Shown: positions 51,781 to 64,000, counted from the stretch's first letter. The stretch is DNA of 64,000 bases from Apostichopus japonicus (GCF_037975245.1 NC_092578.1:13438321-13502320); one strand, 5' to 3'. Notes: generated by a model from the letters alone, not told the origin. Numbers and translations: made by a program.

Positions 51781-52868
51781 ACTGTTATGCGTAATTGCAC
51801 ACGTTTTATTAACAGTTTGCCAGATGATTAACACTGTTGAATATTTAAAGTGCCACTAAAGTTTGTAGGCAAAAGATTAATGAATATTCACGGAAACTGA
51901 ATGTTAGCAAACCCTACAACTATATGTTAATTAAGTGAGTGCGTATAGCTGATCTGATCGGTGGTCACTGTGTAACTATTTATATAGCTAGAGGTGATGT
52001 CAGATCTGGGTTGATTTAAAGGCTAAAAACTAAAACCCACGGATACTACCGTATCAATTAAATCCATACACACTTTATTTACTCTAGTGCTGAGGTCACA
52101 GTGTAAACTGTTTTGCAGGTTGTTTTATTGTACTTGGAATCATCATTAAGACCTCTCTAATTTTGGTCTTAGCTGTGTTTGCACTCACGAGTGAACTAAA
52201 CAGAGTTGTCCGCAGAAAGGACTGGACGGGGGGAAGGTCGTGCAATGATTTCCTTTTAAATGGTTTTGTTTTCACACGGTTTAGTTTGTATCATCAGGAA
52301 CATTTTGTTATCTGTCTCGGCCCATATGTGATTTGCATAGAGATAACAATAGGCACTGCACCTGACATCAACTGTTACCTAGAGATGAGCCAATTAGGGC
52401 GCTCCAGCATTTCAAAGGAGGGCGTTGTCATAGCGGCCCTAATGTGCTCGATATTTACCAGTCATCTAACAATCTCTAAATTTAAAGTCACACGACTGAG
52501 TGAAAGCGCCCACAACTTGCAAACTAACCTGATGAAATTAGCACCGTTGAGATCTTGGTGATCGACTTATTCACGGTTTCATTTGTACAGTTTTGCCAAA
52601 TGAAGACATGTTCTAGAAATCAGGCTTTAGGAAACACAACATAAGGGGCTTAAAATAATTAAGGTTGACTTGAACAGTGAAACTTTGAAAATACACTTCA
52701 AAAGATCTCTTTTCTTCAATTAATTACAATTGTATAAGATTTATATGAGCTGCTACTAGTGATGAACTCATGGTACAGTTCTGCAATCATTGGCTGTATG
52801 CTTGCCAAATTCTTGGGATCTACTGTAGGTAAGATACGATATGATGGCGTGCCCCCTGTTGATTTTTG

Positions 52869-52925
52869 TTGGGGAGGGGGATGGCTGGGGGAGGGGGATG
52901 GCTGGTGGGAGGGGGATGGCTGGGA
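52869..52925. repeat. Short G-rich minisatellite
   Basis: Three copies of a unit containing GGGGGATGGCTGG with variable G-rich linkers. The plus-strand open frame here reads as Gly/Trp repeats, which reflects composition only. Confidence 0.8.
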
Positions 52926-54379
52926 TCCTCATAATGGTGTGCTCTCCATTGACACCCTTTTGTTTAGCACGATGATTAATTTATTTTAACCTTACTGTAT
53001 GTGTGGGCTTGTTATCTTTAAAAGCATGTACTGTACTTTCAAATATTTTGAACGACTTCAATTTGCCTAGCCTTGGTTATTGTCATTCTCTAAATCATTG
53101 TGTTATCAGCTTAGCTGATTATGTTCATGGATTTGTGATTATGAATTCATTTTTTTTGTAATCTTATCGACTCATTTCCACTACCAGTAAGTCTCTCTGC
53201 ACATTGTGTTCGCTTCTATGACGATTCAATGGATCTCTTTTATAATCCTATTATTTTAACAGTTACAATTTTCTTTTCACACAATGTTTGGACGATTCCA
53301 CCTTTTACGCGGGGACTCAGTAAATTGTCCATTCACAACGCGGAGTGGTAACTATATTAACCAATCACCGGTTGGCAGACAGACAAAGTGATACTTTAGT
53401 GCTTGTTGTCTGCATAACTTATAACAAGGAAATTCTGACATGTTCTGTTATTGTACCTTTGCTCGCTGTAGATACAGTACATGTCTAAGTGACAATTTGT
53501 CATTTTAAGAGACCATTCTTTTTCCCTTTCCAGAACAGCGTCATTTTAGTTTGGCGAACCATTATTCTTTGTCAATCAGTGAAGAAATATACATTAATAA
53601 TTGGAAAGAAGGTGATCTCTACTTGTAATTAATAATGCTCTTGTTTAAAAACAAGACATTTCAAGTGAATTGCATAATTTGCATCGATACCAAGTAATTG
53701 TCCAATTATTTTTGTTACTAAAAGGTCCTCTGCAACAGCCTTTGTGTCATAGAACATGCAGTGAAAAAGTGCTTCAAAAGAGTTTGCCCAAAGCACAGTC
53801 CTTTTATCATATTGTTTTCCATTGTTTGGGAGGTATTGGTGCTCAAAAAATATATGCAAAGTGTCTTAATTATCCAGGGTCTCAGTGAGGACAACTATCT
53901 GAAGATTGGTGTTATTTAGGTGTGAATTGTTTCACCAAAAGGTGACCGTTTCAGCCTGTGTTGTACGTCTTTGCGGTCAAATAGTGAGGTATCACTTTAA
54001 AAATTTAAAATTGGTCACAGTCTGGTGGTACTAGCATACTGGACAATTAAAAGGAAAACAGGATACATTAGACGATCTGAAGACTTCGATCTGATGGTCA
54101 GTCTGTTGAAATTGTACCGGGGAAGTTTTAAATTTGGCATCAACTTCATTAGTTTGTGATTGCAACTATTAATATAGTAAATATTAAATTTTCAGAAGTC
54201 TTCTTAATAAACACTCCGGAAAACAACATAGAACTGTGCAGTCTTTTCCCACTGGCCACCACAGTTTTAAAATCAAAATTGCTCTTTTGGTAAGTTTTAG
54301 GTTTAGGTCCATGTGGGTAAACTGCTACAGTACTGTAGAAAGACTGAATTACCCCTCCCCATCCCCATCCCCATTCCTT

Positions 54380-54411
54380 CCCCCCCCCCCCCTCTCTCTC
54401 TCTCTCTCTCT
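54380..54411. repeat. Poly-C and (CT)n microsatellite
   Basis: A run of about a dozen C followed by about nine CT units. Confidence 0.95.
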
Positions 54412-55257
54412 TTATTCCATCCTTCCTTTACTATGTATTGCTTGTTAACGAAACATTCTTATATCTTTCAAGAGTCTTTTTTTGTTGTTCATAGATTATA
54501 TTTTACTGTGGTAGAGGTGTACCAAGAAAATCTTTCAAAACAAATAGAACTTACAAGTGCTTTTGGTTTTTTTCTGCCAAAGTCTTACATGTTCAGTCAT
54601 GTGGTTTTTCTCTTTTCATTTACAGATCAGAAATAGAGGAACTAAATTTAGCCCTTTTTTGTCTGTCAACGAGGGGGAGATATTAAAAAAATACCCAGCT
54701 ACAGTATATGATCTCAACTTTAGTTGGTCTCCTTCAATGTGGAACACAAAAGCGGTCGCCTGGGGAAATTCAAAAGTTTTGGTGAAAAGTTTTCTGTGGT
54801 ACGTATACATCCTTGTTTGCTTTTGTTCACCATAAAAAGAAAACAAGGGGGGAAAAAAAAACAAGTATTAAAGTTCTGTTGATTCATGTTTTCTTTGAAA
54901 TCAGGATCGAAATGTTGTATTAGTGCTGTGCCGTGTTTCCACATGTGCTGTGGAAGAATGTTACTGGTTTCAATAGGGATATGGGAGAAGAATAAGGAAA
55001 AAACTCAGACATATGGTTCAGTAGTGGCATTCAAGACCACCCCAAGGTCATGTGTCTGACCTCTTTCTTTTCATGTTTTCAGGGAAAGTGTACTTACAAG
55101 TAATTGGAGCAAACTTCATTTTCAATTTATCCCCAATTAACTTTAAAATTTCCTACCAAGAATAAGCATTTTTTTTTCCAAATTGCTGTTTCATACTGTA
55201 TACACATTTTAGGAATGTTCCCCCAAGGATTCATGACCCCCAAGATTTAGAGTCTAC

Positions 55258-56057
55258 AGCCCCCCCCCCTCCTTTAATATGTCTATTCTATACCACCCAA
55301 GGTAAACAGCTTTCCATGGTTAATTTTAATGATCATGTTTATTTTTTTTTAAATAACAACTATTTTGGATAATTAACCATCTGGAATCATTTTAGGTGGT
55401 GCCTGAGATATCTGACAGTCAGTAATATCTGATAGTCTGCTTCCTGATAGAAGTGATCAGTTATATCCCTTGATTGTCCTTAATTTAAACTGGTTTTGTC
55501 TGTTCTCTTTATATTTAAAAGCTTAAATTTAGAAATATGTTGTGATAGGTTTCTACATAGGTTTTCATGGCTGTTTACGATGTAAAGGTGGCTGTACATA
55601 GCAAGGCTTTTATGAAGGTTAAGTGAAGATTATGTGATGGCTATGAGAAGTTTTTTAGCCCCCCCCCCCATCCTTTAATATGTCTATTCTATAACCACCC
55701 AAGGTAAACAGCTTTCCATGGTTAATTTTAATGATCATGTTTATTTTTTTTAAATAACAACTATTTTGGATAATTAACCATCTGGAATCATTTTAGGTGG
55801 TGCCTGAGATATCTGACAGTCAGTAATATCTGATAGTCTGCTTCCTGATAGAAGTGATCAGTTCTATCCCTTGATTGTCCTTAATTTAAACTGGTTTTGT
55901 CTGTTCTCTTTATATTTAAAAGCTTAAATTTAGAAAAATGTTGTGATAGGTTTCTACATAGGTTTTTCATGGCTGTTTACGATGTAAAGGTGGCTTTATA
56001 TAGCAAGGCTTTTATGAAGGTTATGTGTGAAGATTATGTGAGGGGCTATGAGAAAGC
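55258..56057. repeat. Recent tandem duplication, unit about 400 bp
   Basis: The segment 55258-55656 (AGC, C-run, TCCTTTAATATGTCTATTCT onward) is repeated at 55657-56057, offset by about 401 bp, with only scattered differences. Differences include TTATATCCC against TTCTATCCC, AAATATG against AAAAATG, and small indels in the C and T runs. The very high similarity indicates a young duplication. A plus-strand open frame in copy 2 (55897-56112) exists only because of local differences from copy 1, and is not supported as a gene. Confidence 0.95.
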
Positions 56058-58208
56058 TCTAGAGGAAGTTTTGTACCTCCTGTGCAATATCAGGAAGTTA
56101 TTCTATCGGTGATCATCTTGTTACCTTCTGGACTAGAGTCCTTCCGTGTTTGGATCGCCTCCCTGCCCTTGGCGAAGTCTGACTTGCGCACAAACGAATG
56201 AAGTTTCGCTCACCTGCCAACCTCTAGATCCAAACAAATCCAAACAAATTTACTGTAAACTTCAGTAAATCGAAGAGATGATGGCAAAAGCAATGTTGCA
56301 TTTTCTTCGGTACGGTGTATGACAACCAATCCTATGAAATCATGATAGGGGTACGGAACCAATATCCCTCCCACACCCCTCTGTCAACCCGTTGTGGTAT
56401 CCAAGGATACAATAGACTTGCTGGAAGTAACAGTCACCGGGGGGGGGGGGGTTTAAAGGTATATGCTAGATATTCAAATATGGTCACCTTTGGTCAAAAT
56501 TCTTAATCTGTTTTTATTACAACCTTCGAGGAAATTTTCCTCACTGGGACCTTAAAAGTTTTCTGAGAACAATTTGGAGATTAAAGACCTCCGTCCAGGA
56601 AAGTACTTTATGAAAAGTTTTAGCAATTATAGCGTGCTATAATTTGGGGCCTAATACTGATTACTGACTACTGTATCTTTAAGTCTGAAATTTGCTGACA
56701 TTGACATGGAGGGGCAATTATGGATAGATGTGAAATGATGAGCTGCTAAATGTTCTTGCCTTTGGGTCACTTTGCTACTTCAAAGAAGAATCAAATGTTG
56801 TAGAAATTTTGAATCTCAGATTTCTCAGTTTACCTAAATGAGCTACTTGGTATCCTGGCTACAACTGCACCCATGTCCCTCCCCCCCCCCCCCCCCCCAC
56901 CAACTTCTACAATCCCTCAGGACAATATTGCTGAATAAACTTGAGCAGGACTTACTGTAACCGACACGCTGTAACTTAGGATGGATGTTTACATGAATTG
57001 TTACCTTTTTGGCCTGTTTGGCATGCCAGGTAACGATTTCTCTACAGGTCTCATGACCCATTTTCTAACTGATGATTGTGCGGGGATGTGGTGGGGCATG
57101 TTTCAATGGTAGAAGTCTCACCTCCATAAGAAAGTGCCTGTTCACTCCTGGCCAGATTCAATGTGGATTCCTCCCTCCTTTTCCCCCATCCTCCTATGCT
57201 CAGTTATATCCACTGTATGCTAGAGTAAACTCCCCCCTCCCCACCCCCTCTCACATTAAAAAATATATACATATTTCACCAGTATTCAATTTGTGTGACA
57301 TCTGCCATTGCCCCTCTGGTGCACATACAGTATTTATTCAGAATTATGGTACCCCTTTCCTCCTCCCCCCGCCCCCCAACCCTCCCTTTGCTTGCAAATT
57401 TCAAAAGTACTTTGCTGGAGGTATTTCTAAGGCAAATGATAAATTATTCAAGAAGAGAACAATAACATACTATGTACGAGGGGTGGGGAAGGGGTATGGG
57501 GGTTGGGCAGTAAAGTGATGACCTTTGCAGATTGCCACCAATGTGAGCACTAAGTATAAACCCATCTCTGCAAGATTACTTGAAACTTAAAACAGTACAC
57601 AAACATTAGGGTTATGCTCAGTTCAGATCTAGGTAAATGTTTTAACCAGTTGGCTAAATATTATGCGCATAGCATCTGGCAAGGTTTTTACCGCCCCTAG
57701 ATATTTCAGGGAATGGGCCTCTTCAAGGATATACCACAATCTCCCCCTAGAGGAAAGAAGGGAAAAACCCATGAAGGTTAATAGCTGAACCAATATATAC
57801 TGTATCAGTGTATTTACAATATGACACATGGTGTATACTGTACCTACTGTACTCCTTGTAGAAGGACGGTATACTTTTGACCTCTGTGGACAGTACAGTT
57901 CTTTATTCAGCCAATCAAGTCAGTATAATGTTTGGGTCTGTAAATGAATAGCTTTATTTCTGAGAAATAGGATACATTACTTTATGGTCGCATGCCAAAA
58001 TGTCCTCAATTTCCAATAGATGTTTCCTCGAGTTGACCTTCCCATTTCCCGCCGATTCCATTCCCCATTCTTGCAGATGTACCTCATGGTCCCACGAGTA
58101 GTTGGAATGTCTGAAAACTAAAGGGGCAGGAACCCCCCCCCCCAACAAGAAGAAAAAAGTTTTTGAGGTCACACGAATTTTCCTGATATCAGTAAAGTTA
58201 TCAGTAAA

Positions 58209-58246
<38 letters not shown>

Positions 58247-59940
58247 TACACATCTGCATATAATGTTCTGGATTGCCATTAACAGAGCTAGATATAATTA
58301 GTTATATCGTCATGCAATGATACTGGTGCTCATAGTAATTTGTTGGTTTTTCATCGCCTGTTATTCACAAAGAGGCGGGGTGGGATTGGGGAGGGTGTTG
58401 GGATGCAATGGCCACCACCTCCACCATCAACTGTGCCGATGAAGCATTCAGTTATAGGTTTTACCTTCAGTCCGGGATGAATTAAAAACATTCCTCCCGG
58501 CCAGGATTCGCTTCCATAAGGATTTGTTCCTCAGAATCAAAGTCTGGGTTATTTAGAGTTTCTCCCTCCCCTCTCCCCATCTTTGAAATCCTGTGCATGT
58601 CAATCCTGTGCATGTCGATGTCATCAGTATTATTTTATTTCATTATATTTCAGTTGAGTTGCAGAGTACAGTAGATATACTGGAGTTACAGTATATCTTG
58701 TTTGTATCTTATATCTTAAAAGTTTAGTTCTGTATGTAGACAAAACAAAAGTACATCCAACTTCTCCTTCTTTAAATCCATACTTCCCTTCCCATTTCCA
58801 CCTTCAAGGGGCACTTGGGCAACCCCACCGTGACCCCCCATCCCCCTGCCCCACTGTCCCCTGTTCACATTCCTCACCTCGTCCATTTCCTTAACACAGC
58901 TTTACAATATACAGTATTACATTGAACCGAGATCTACTGTATGTAAGAATAAAAATTGAAATTCAACATTGACTTTTTGAAATGCCTTTGTAACTATTGA
59001 TCTAGCTGGGTTAAATGAATTCTTTTGTGATTTTGAAAAGGTTCACCTTGGTAAAAAGAAATATTAGGGGGCAAAAAAAAAAACAGGGAAATTCCCACGA
59101 TTTTTTTTAAGTTGCTTTTTTGTTCTGTTTGCTTACATGATTATAGACTTTATTTTCTAGCAATATAAGAGCCCCCATAAAATATTCAGATATTTACACA
59201 ATCATCACAATATTGGCTCACAGACTTTTAACGCTTTCAGTGTATATATATATATATATATATACAGTAGGATGTACAGTGGTATCATGTATGTTAAAAT
59301 GTGTGGTTTACGATCCATGCAATCATGTTCTCAATTTCTGTTGACACTTTTTCATGCACTGCTTGTTTACAAAGAGGGTGGAGGAGGGAACAAAGCCAAA
59401 CACTATAACGATAATGATAATCTAGTAAACAAACAGACCAGTACAAGATATTAGTATAATTAACCTTTTCCTGTTTTGTTAAATTACAATTGTATCTAAC
59501 TGGGTTAATTGTTTGCTCTCATGTGTGTGTATGATATTTACTCACTGTTCATTGTGGTTTGGTTAATATTATTATGTGGTTATAAGAGATTATTATCAAA
59601 GTTTCCTTGTGTGATATCTAGATAGTTTCCAGTACTTCAGTTTTCCCTAAATTTAAACAGAGCCTGCCCTTTTTATTATCTTGCGTATATTGCTCTTATG
59701 TTTATGACTCGTGACCACATGGGATTATACTCTTGGCACCATCCAGTCTTCCTTATTTGTTTTGCTTTCATTTTGCTCCGAATTGTGTAAATTTATAAAC
59801 TGAATCATCGTGAGTCTGTTTTTCCTTGTTTTGGGTTTGTTTAAGAAAGTCACATTGTATACAGTGCATTCAATCCTGACAGTGGAATAAGAACGAAGCT
59901 TTTTTTTTCTTTTTTTTTTCGAATTGGTACTTTAATTCTT
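56058..59940. other. Intergenic region with no supported gene
   Basis: It contains G and C tracts (near 56442-56452, 56880-56899, 58133-58143) and TA arrays (58208-58243, 59241-59262). C-rich stretches near 57165-57250 and 57355-57385 produce Pro-rich chance frames. No exon is recognised. Confidence 0.4.
58208..58243. repeat. TA microsatellite
   Basis: An uninterrupted TA array of about 18 units. Confidence 0.95.
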
Positions 59941-59949
59941 TAGTAGTTG

Positions 59950-60260
59950 ATCACAAAAAAAATAACGGCGATGAGATGCAAACACGTTGGCCCGTCCGCG
60001 AAGAACGAGCGGACGTAAAAATTCCGACAAAATACATCCGTTTGTGTGTGTACGGAAACGGTAATTTATTCCGACCCATATGCGAGATGAATGTCTCGAC
60101 CTCAATACAGCGTTCACACAGTGAACAAGTTACGTTAGACTCAGTGCAAGGGAAGTAGCTAATGACTCGAGGTTAAATACTTTATCGATCTGAAGTTTGT
60201 CCTCTCTCTGCTGCGGGGGACATTGACACAGAGAGAGGGAGACATCCGGGAATTGTGCAA
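59950..60260. promoter_or_regulatory. CpG-richer patch, possible upstream promoter region
   Basis: This stretch has more CpG than its surroundings (for example CGGCGATGAG, CCCGTCCGCG, GAGCGGACG). It contains two small perfect hairpins: CGTCCGC with GCGGACG at 59993-60015, and CTCTCTCTG with CAGAGAGAG near 60201-60237. It lies about 3 kb upstream of the ankyrin exon on the same strand and could be a promoter or 5' exon of that gene. This is conjecture from composition only. Confidence 0.2.
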
Positions 60261-62956
60261 GGCATGGTTTATATCAATTTACTTCATTCTCTCTTATACA
60301 AATGAGCTCTGAATTACCATGCCAACAAACCGGTGACATTCTTGCGCAGCTGCGCACTCCAATGATCCCTGAAGGTCACACTGCCCTCTACCCTCTGCAT
60401 CTTCCCTCTCGAAGTCATACCGTGTGTTCATCATGGGATGACTAGGATTTTCATTCATCTGAATCCTCTTGTCGTGACAATCTCTGTAGAAGTTTTAAGC
60501 TGTGGGACAGAGTCCACTACATGCAACTCACCCACAATGTATTTTACATACAGTATCCTTGAAAATTTGTTTGTTTTTTGGAATATAATATGTGGTTTTT
60601 TCTCCAGGATATCCCTTTGGTACATGAGATTTATGTATCATACCTTACGACTTGCACCTGTTGGGTGGGGTCATGGAGTTGAAAGGGGGAGAGGGTGCAG
60701 TTTGCAGGCTTGGTAGAGTGTAGTGCATATGCATAGAACTCAGGTTCTGTAAACTGTGATTTTTAAATACTAAACCAGTAAGTTAAAGGGGGGGGGGGGG
60801 GTAACATCATTTGAAAAGAATAACAGCAAGGTAGTTTCTGATGTAACTCATTCATGTATGACATAGATTATTGTGCAATATGCGTCCAGATGATGTGAGT
60901 AAAATGCAATATTTCATATCGCAAGAATAGAACATGCAATGAAGCGTGAAAGTTGGATAACTGTGCTTTGTTTCATAAGCTTTTTTATCTGTATTCGTTT
61001 CAACGACAGAGCTACAGGAAGCAATATTACTCCTGTATCACTTCTCCAAACTGTTGAATAGCTGTTTACTAAAACCAAGGTGTTTGCCAATTTGTTAAAG
61101 GTAGACTTAATTTACACTGTAATGCGTACGACTGATCCTAGGAAATTGAGTTTTTAGAAAGTAGGCCCAGAAGTATAGAGCCAAGATCTAGTGTAAAACA
61201 TGCATTTAAAGTAAAATGCCAGACCCCTGGGGCTGTCATCCACAATGCAAGTTGTACACACCATGGTAGTAGCAATGAGTGTGATTCAATTGTAACTTTA
61301 CACCCAAATCTATCTGTGTTAAATTCTACTCTATTGTAAAGCCGCATTGGACTGTGGAGGAACAGGGAATTTCCCAATGCTGGCGCTATAATTTTGTGGT
61401 TTAATAATCCCATTGATAAAAGCTAACACCTTTGGCGACCACATGGCAATTACTGTAAAGACTTCCTTCTTAGGGTTTTGAAGAGCCGAGTTTGTTGACA
61501 AGGTGGCTTTCGACATCAGTTTGATGGTTAACGTGAGTTAGACGGTGTGCACCTTTTGGTCTGAGTTTGTGATTATTGCAGCAATTTGCTTCTCTCCTTC
61601 ATTATCTTATTAAAATATATATATGATAATTCATCTCGGATATACCATGAAATGGTGTGAGCTTTTCAAATTTGGTAGCAATTTATTTGAAGGACTTGTT
61701 AAATAACAAACCACAACAAAAGGTAAGTGTGTCTTTGCCTATTGCAGCAGCAGCTGCATATATAGTTTTGTGAACATATATTTCCATTTAAACAAAACAA
61801 AAAATGCTCAAAATATTTGGTAAATACCTCAAGGATTTGTGATTGTTTATCATGTAAGTAGTTGAAGAAAGGCTTACCTTGCACCAAGCATGGATGGCTA
61901 TAATACCCTGACAGTAGATACTTTCATTGTCCTGCTTGGACAAGCCCTTCACCCCAATCCCTAACCACCCCCCCCCCCCCACACACACACAACAAACACT
62001 ATTTTAATGTGTTCTCCTATTTGATGCATTTATATAAGCCATCTGCATTGTCGTTAAATTTTGTCATCAAACATTTTCAAACATGCTCTCCAAGGGGCTG
62101 TGAACTTCTGATGGTCCAAATTATTCCTAGACATTGAGGATCGAGTCATAGCGTAGGCCAATGTTATTAAAATAACTCAGTGTGAATAACTACTTTTAGA
62201 GTGGGTGTTAACATGATTGTTGGTACAGTATTTGAGCGTGGGTGGCCATTTTCTGACTCTCTAGCGTATTTTGCTGCTATATGCTGAAGACCTTATGATT
62301 CTATTTAATTCCAGAGTGAATCAAACACCCTTTATCCTTACATGTTATGTTAGTCACTTTTTGTAAGATTTCTTACTTTAACTGTCTATTTCATGTCACT
62401 GGACTTTGGGATGGTACAACACAATTCACTTCCCTCCTGGCTTACCTGTCTCCTCACAACCTCAGCATCCTTGGTCTAACATTGCAAAAAATGAACTTGT
62501 AAAAGTGCTTAGTACTCTGCCCTCCCTGACAATGAACTTCCTTCTAATTCTACCACCCAAAGTGCTCAGAACGTGTTTTTAGACTCGTGTCGAGTCTGTT
62601 CGAACCTGACAGAACTGGTTTTTGAATTGAGACTTTAATTTCTTTTTGTGTTTTCTGGGGAGTTGGATCTTTGGATCATCATTTGTGCACACTGCCTCAT
62701 GTGTATCCATTTCGATTGGGGGTGGAGGGGGGGGAGGTTGGCACTTGTTTTGGTTGCCAGCCTTGTCCCGTGTGAATGCCTATATATCATGGGTACATGT
62801 AGCGGTTATGCCAATTGCAATTACTGCTTCCACTGTATCGAGAGTGCTGAGGTTGTGAGGTGACTGGTAAGCTTGTCACTCACACACCTGGTCAGTTTGT
62901 CTGATCTAAACATTATTAGCCATTTTTTTGTTTGTCTTTCTTTATAACCTCTGCAG
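60261..62956. other. Upstream region or intron of the ankyrin gene
   Basis: Apart from G and C tracts (60787-60800, 61968-61980) and a member of the dispersed family near 62190-62310, I see nothing definite. The last 30 bases are a strong pyrimidine tract leading to the acceptor at 62956. Confidence 0.4.
62190..62310 (+). repeat. Dispersed repeat family, copy 3
   Basis: It contains TTGAGCGTGGGTGGCCATTT, then CTCTAGCGTATTTTGCTGCT, matching the copies near 25,030 and 40,490 in order of motifs. Confidence 0.4.
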
Positions 62957-63134
62957 GATTTTCTTCACCTGTGTACCCTCACTCAGACTCAAGATAGGTC
63001 AAGCAAAGCACCTCGATTCTCAACCAATCATATTATTTGGTCCTATCCTGCCACGGACACCATTTCATGACACACTGGACCCTCAACCCCATCCTGGTTC
63101 TGGGGCAAGGCTCCAGGGGGGGCAGCGTGACAAC
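62957..63134 (+). other. Probable 5' UTR part of the ankyrin-gene exon
   Basis: The exon begins after a strong acceptor (TTTATAACCTCTGCAG, ending at 62956). The frame of the downstream ankyrin sequence is open through this part, so it could also be coding. However, the sequence is rich in Pro and His and shows no domain, and a well-placed ATG follows at 63135. UTR is the simpler reading. Confidence 0.4.
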
Positions 63135-63262
63135 ATGCCCAGGATAATATCGGCGACCAAGAAAGGGAAATTCAACGCGGTATCGGAAGAGATATGCAAA
63201 GGGGTAGACGTAGACACAGTGGACTCGGAAGGGGCTACTTCACTATACTGGTCTTCCTGTAG
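63135..63262 (+). CDS. N-terminal exon of an ankyrin-repeat protein (partial)
   Basis: From the ATG at 63135 (context ACAACATGC, with A at -3) the exon reads MPRIISATKKGKFNAVSEEI and continues through CKGVDVDTVDSEGATSLYWS to a donor AG|GTGAGT at 63262/63263. The peptide fits the ankyrin consensus. Residues about 6-20 form the helix pair of one repeat (A..KGKFNAV), GVDVDTVDSEGATSLYW is the loop and start of the next repeat, and the exon ends two bases into a codon (SSC-R), where ankyrin exons often split. Ankyrin repeats bind other proteins, and the full domain architecture lies beyond the window. One and a half repeats are too little to name a family. The exon could instead be internal, with the frame running in from 62957. 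Confidence 0.65.
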
Positions 63263-64000
63263 GTGAGTCTCAGTCCATGCAGTAGTTTATATATATTGAA
63301 ACACTCTCTCCTTAACTGTCTCACGTCACTCCTGAAATACGAAGCAAGGAAAAGAAGTAATATACGACATGCACTAGAACACCTGCTTGAGGAACAGAAG
63401 AGGGAGCAGGGTGTGGAACCAAGGGGTTGGGAGGGGGGGGAGGAGCATACCTCTTTAAAAATGTGAAAAATAGTCTTTATTCTGTTTAGACCTAATTATG
63501 CCTCAGAATGCAGCACCAATTGATATTCAAAATGTTTGAATTTTTTGGTGGACATTGGATCCCCCTCCCCCTCCCTCTCTCCCTCCCCGACTTCTGAGTT
63601 TCACATCGCAGGGTCACTATACTCCTGATCCTTCATTTAATCCTGGATCAGCCTTGGGGTACTTGAATGGTATGCAGAGATGATCTCTATTGTTTGATCT
63701 CTATTGTTGTCTTTCTGCTGTGCATTTGGAGCTATTCCCCCCCCCCCCCCTCCCTTTTATTTTTGGCAGTTATTGGTGCCTTCAATAAAGTAAATTTGGA
63801 AAATATTTGGAAATATTATATCATACAGACCATGCATGATGCAAGTTTGCATTGTTTAAATATCCTCTGTTACAGAGAAGTATCAATTGTGCTGGTAATT
63901 GTTTGCGTGAATAAATGCCTGCTGGTATTTCCCCAAGGAATACCTTATTCTTTCCAGTACCCCATTGAGTATTGTTCTTTACAAACAATGAAAGAGTGTC
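63263..64000 (+). other. Intron of the ankyrin gene
   Basis: This follows the donor GTGAGT. It contains C-rich tracts (63562-63590, 63738-63751). An open frame to 63466 includes a charged stretch, KYEARKRSNIRHALEHLLEE, but there is no acceptor or domain to support an exon. Confidence 0.5.

Larger units (their letters stand above)
51781..55257. other. Intergenic region with no supported gene
   Basis: The longest open frame (52163-52561) has no domain or splice support. A small G-rich tandem repeat (unit about 18-24 bp, GGGGGATGGCTGG) lies at about 52869-52925, and a C-run passing into (CT)n lies at 54380-54411. Confidence 0.4.

Noticed and set aside
52163-52561. 132-codon open frame
   Set aside because: It is the longest frame in the middle region, but it shows no domain, no repeat pattern and no splice context, and is compatible with chance in 64 kb of six-frame sequence.
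55897-56112. Open frame in the second copy of the 400-bp duplication
   Set aside because: The nearly identical first copy does not keep the frame open, so there is no sign of coding constraint.
63263-63466. Charged helical-looking frame after the ankyrin exon
   Set aside because: It starts inside the donor-flanking intron and lacks an acceptor and any domain match. The charged stretch is short.

Overview
The window is eukaryotic, almost certainly from an invertebrate animal. It is AT-rich and gene-poor, with spliced coding exons bounded by GT/AG sites, many TA microsatellites, several minisatellites, very frequent poly-G and poly-C tracts, and small non-autonomous DNA transposons with terminal inverted repeats. 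This texture is common in marine invertebrates such as echinoderms or other non-vertebrate deuterostomes. That placement is an impression, not a demonstrated identification. There are no operons, Shine-Dalgarno sites or dense reading frames.

Left end (1 to about 15,600, plus strand): the 3' half of a multi-exon gene. Four exons have compatible splice phases: 617-767, 3440-4750, 6677-6849 and the terminal exon 13364-13847, followed by a probable long 3' UTR. The deduced C-terminal part of about 700 residues is low-complexity, Ser/Pro-rich and basic. It has poly-proline and SH3-ligand-like motifs and a few short charged helices. It looks like the disordered tail of a cytoplasmic scaffold or adaptor, and the family cannot be fixed from sequence alone. 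The large exon may alternatively read through to a stop at 4835-4837 next to an AATAAA.

Middle (about 15,700 to 62,900): I see no convincing protein-coding exon. This stretch holds repeats. Two hAT-type miniature elements have 8-bp target-site duplications (15706-15995 and 38087-38422). There is a long fold-back element (21944-22303) and a second inverted repeat of about 770 bp (27227-27995). Two minisatellites lie at 29251-29750 and 31155-31575. A tandem segmental duplication (30835-33294) carries the second minisatellite in only one copy. Three tandem arrays have units of 61, 111 and 122 bp (the 61-bp array is in the first intron at the left end), and a recent duplication has a unit of about 400 bp. 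A tRNA-like sequence lies on the minus strand (38971-39042), with LINE-like tails near 51 kb.

Right end (62,957-63,262, plus strand): one early exon of a second gene. It has a strong acceptor and donor and a probable start codon at 63135 opening an ankyrin-repeat protein that continues beyond the window. The two genes point the same way. Nothing seen here ties them functionally.

I did not find a convincing previously undescribed biological system. The best leads are the unidentified scaffold-like gene, the two complete hAT-like miniature elements, the fold-back element, and the minisatellite present in only one of two duplicate segments.
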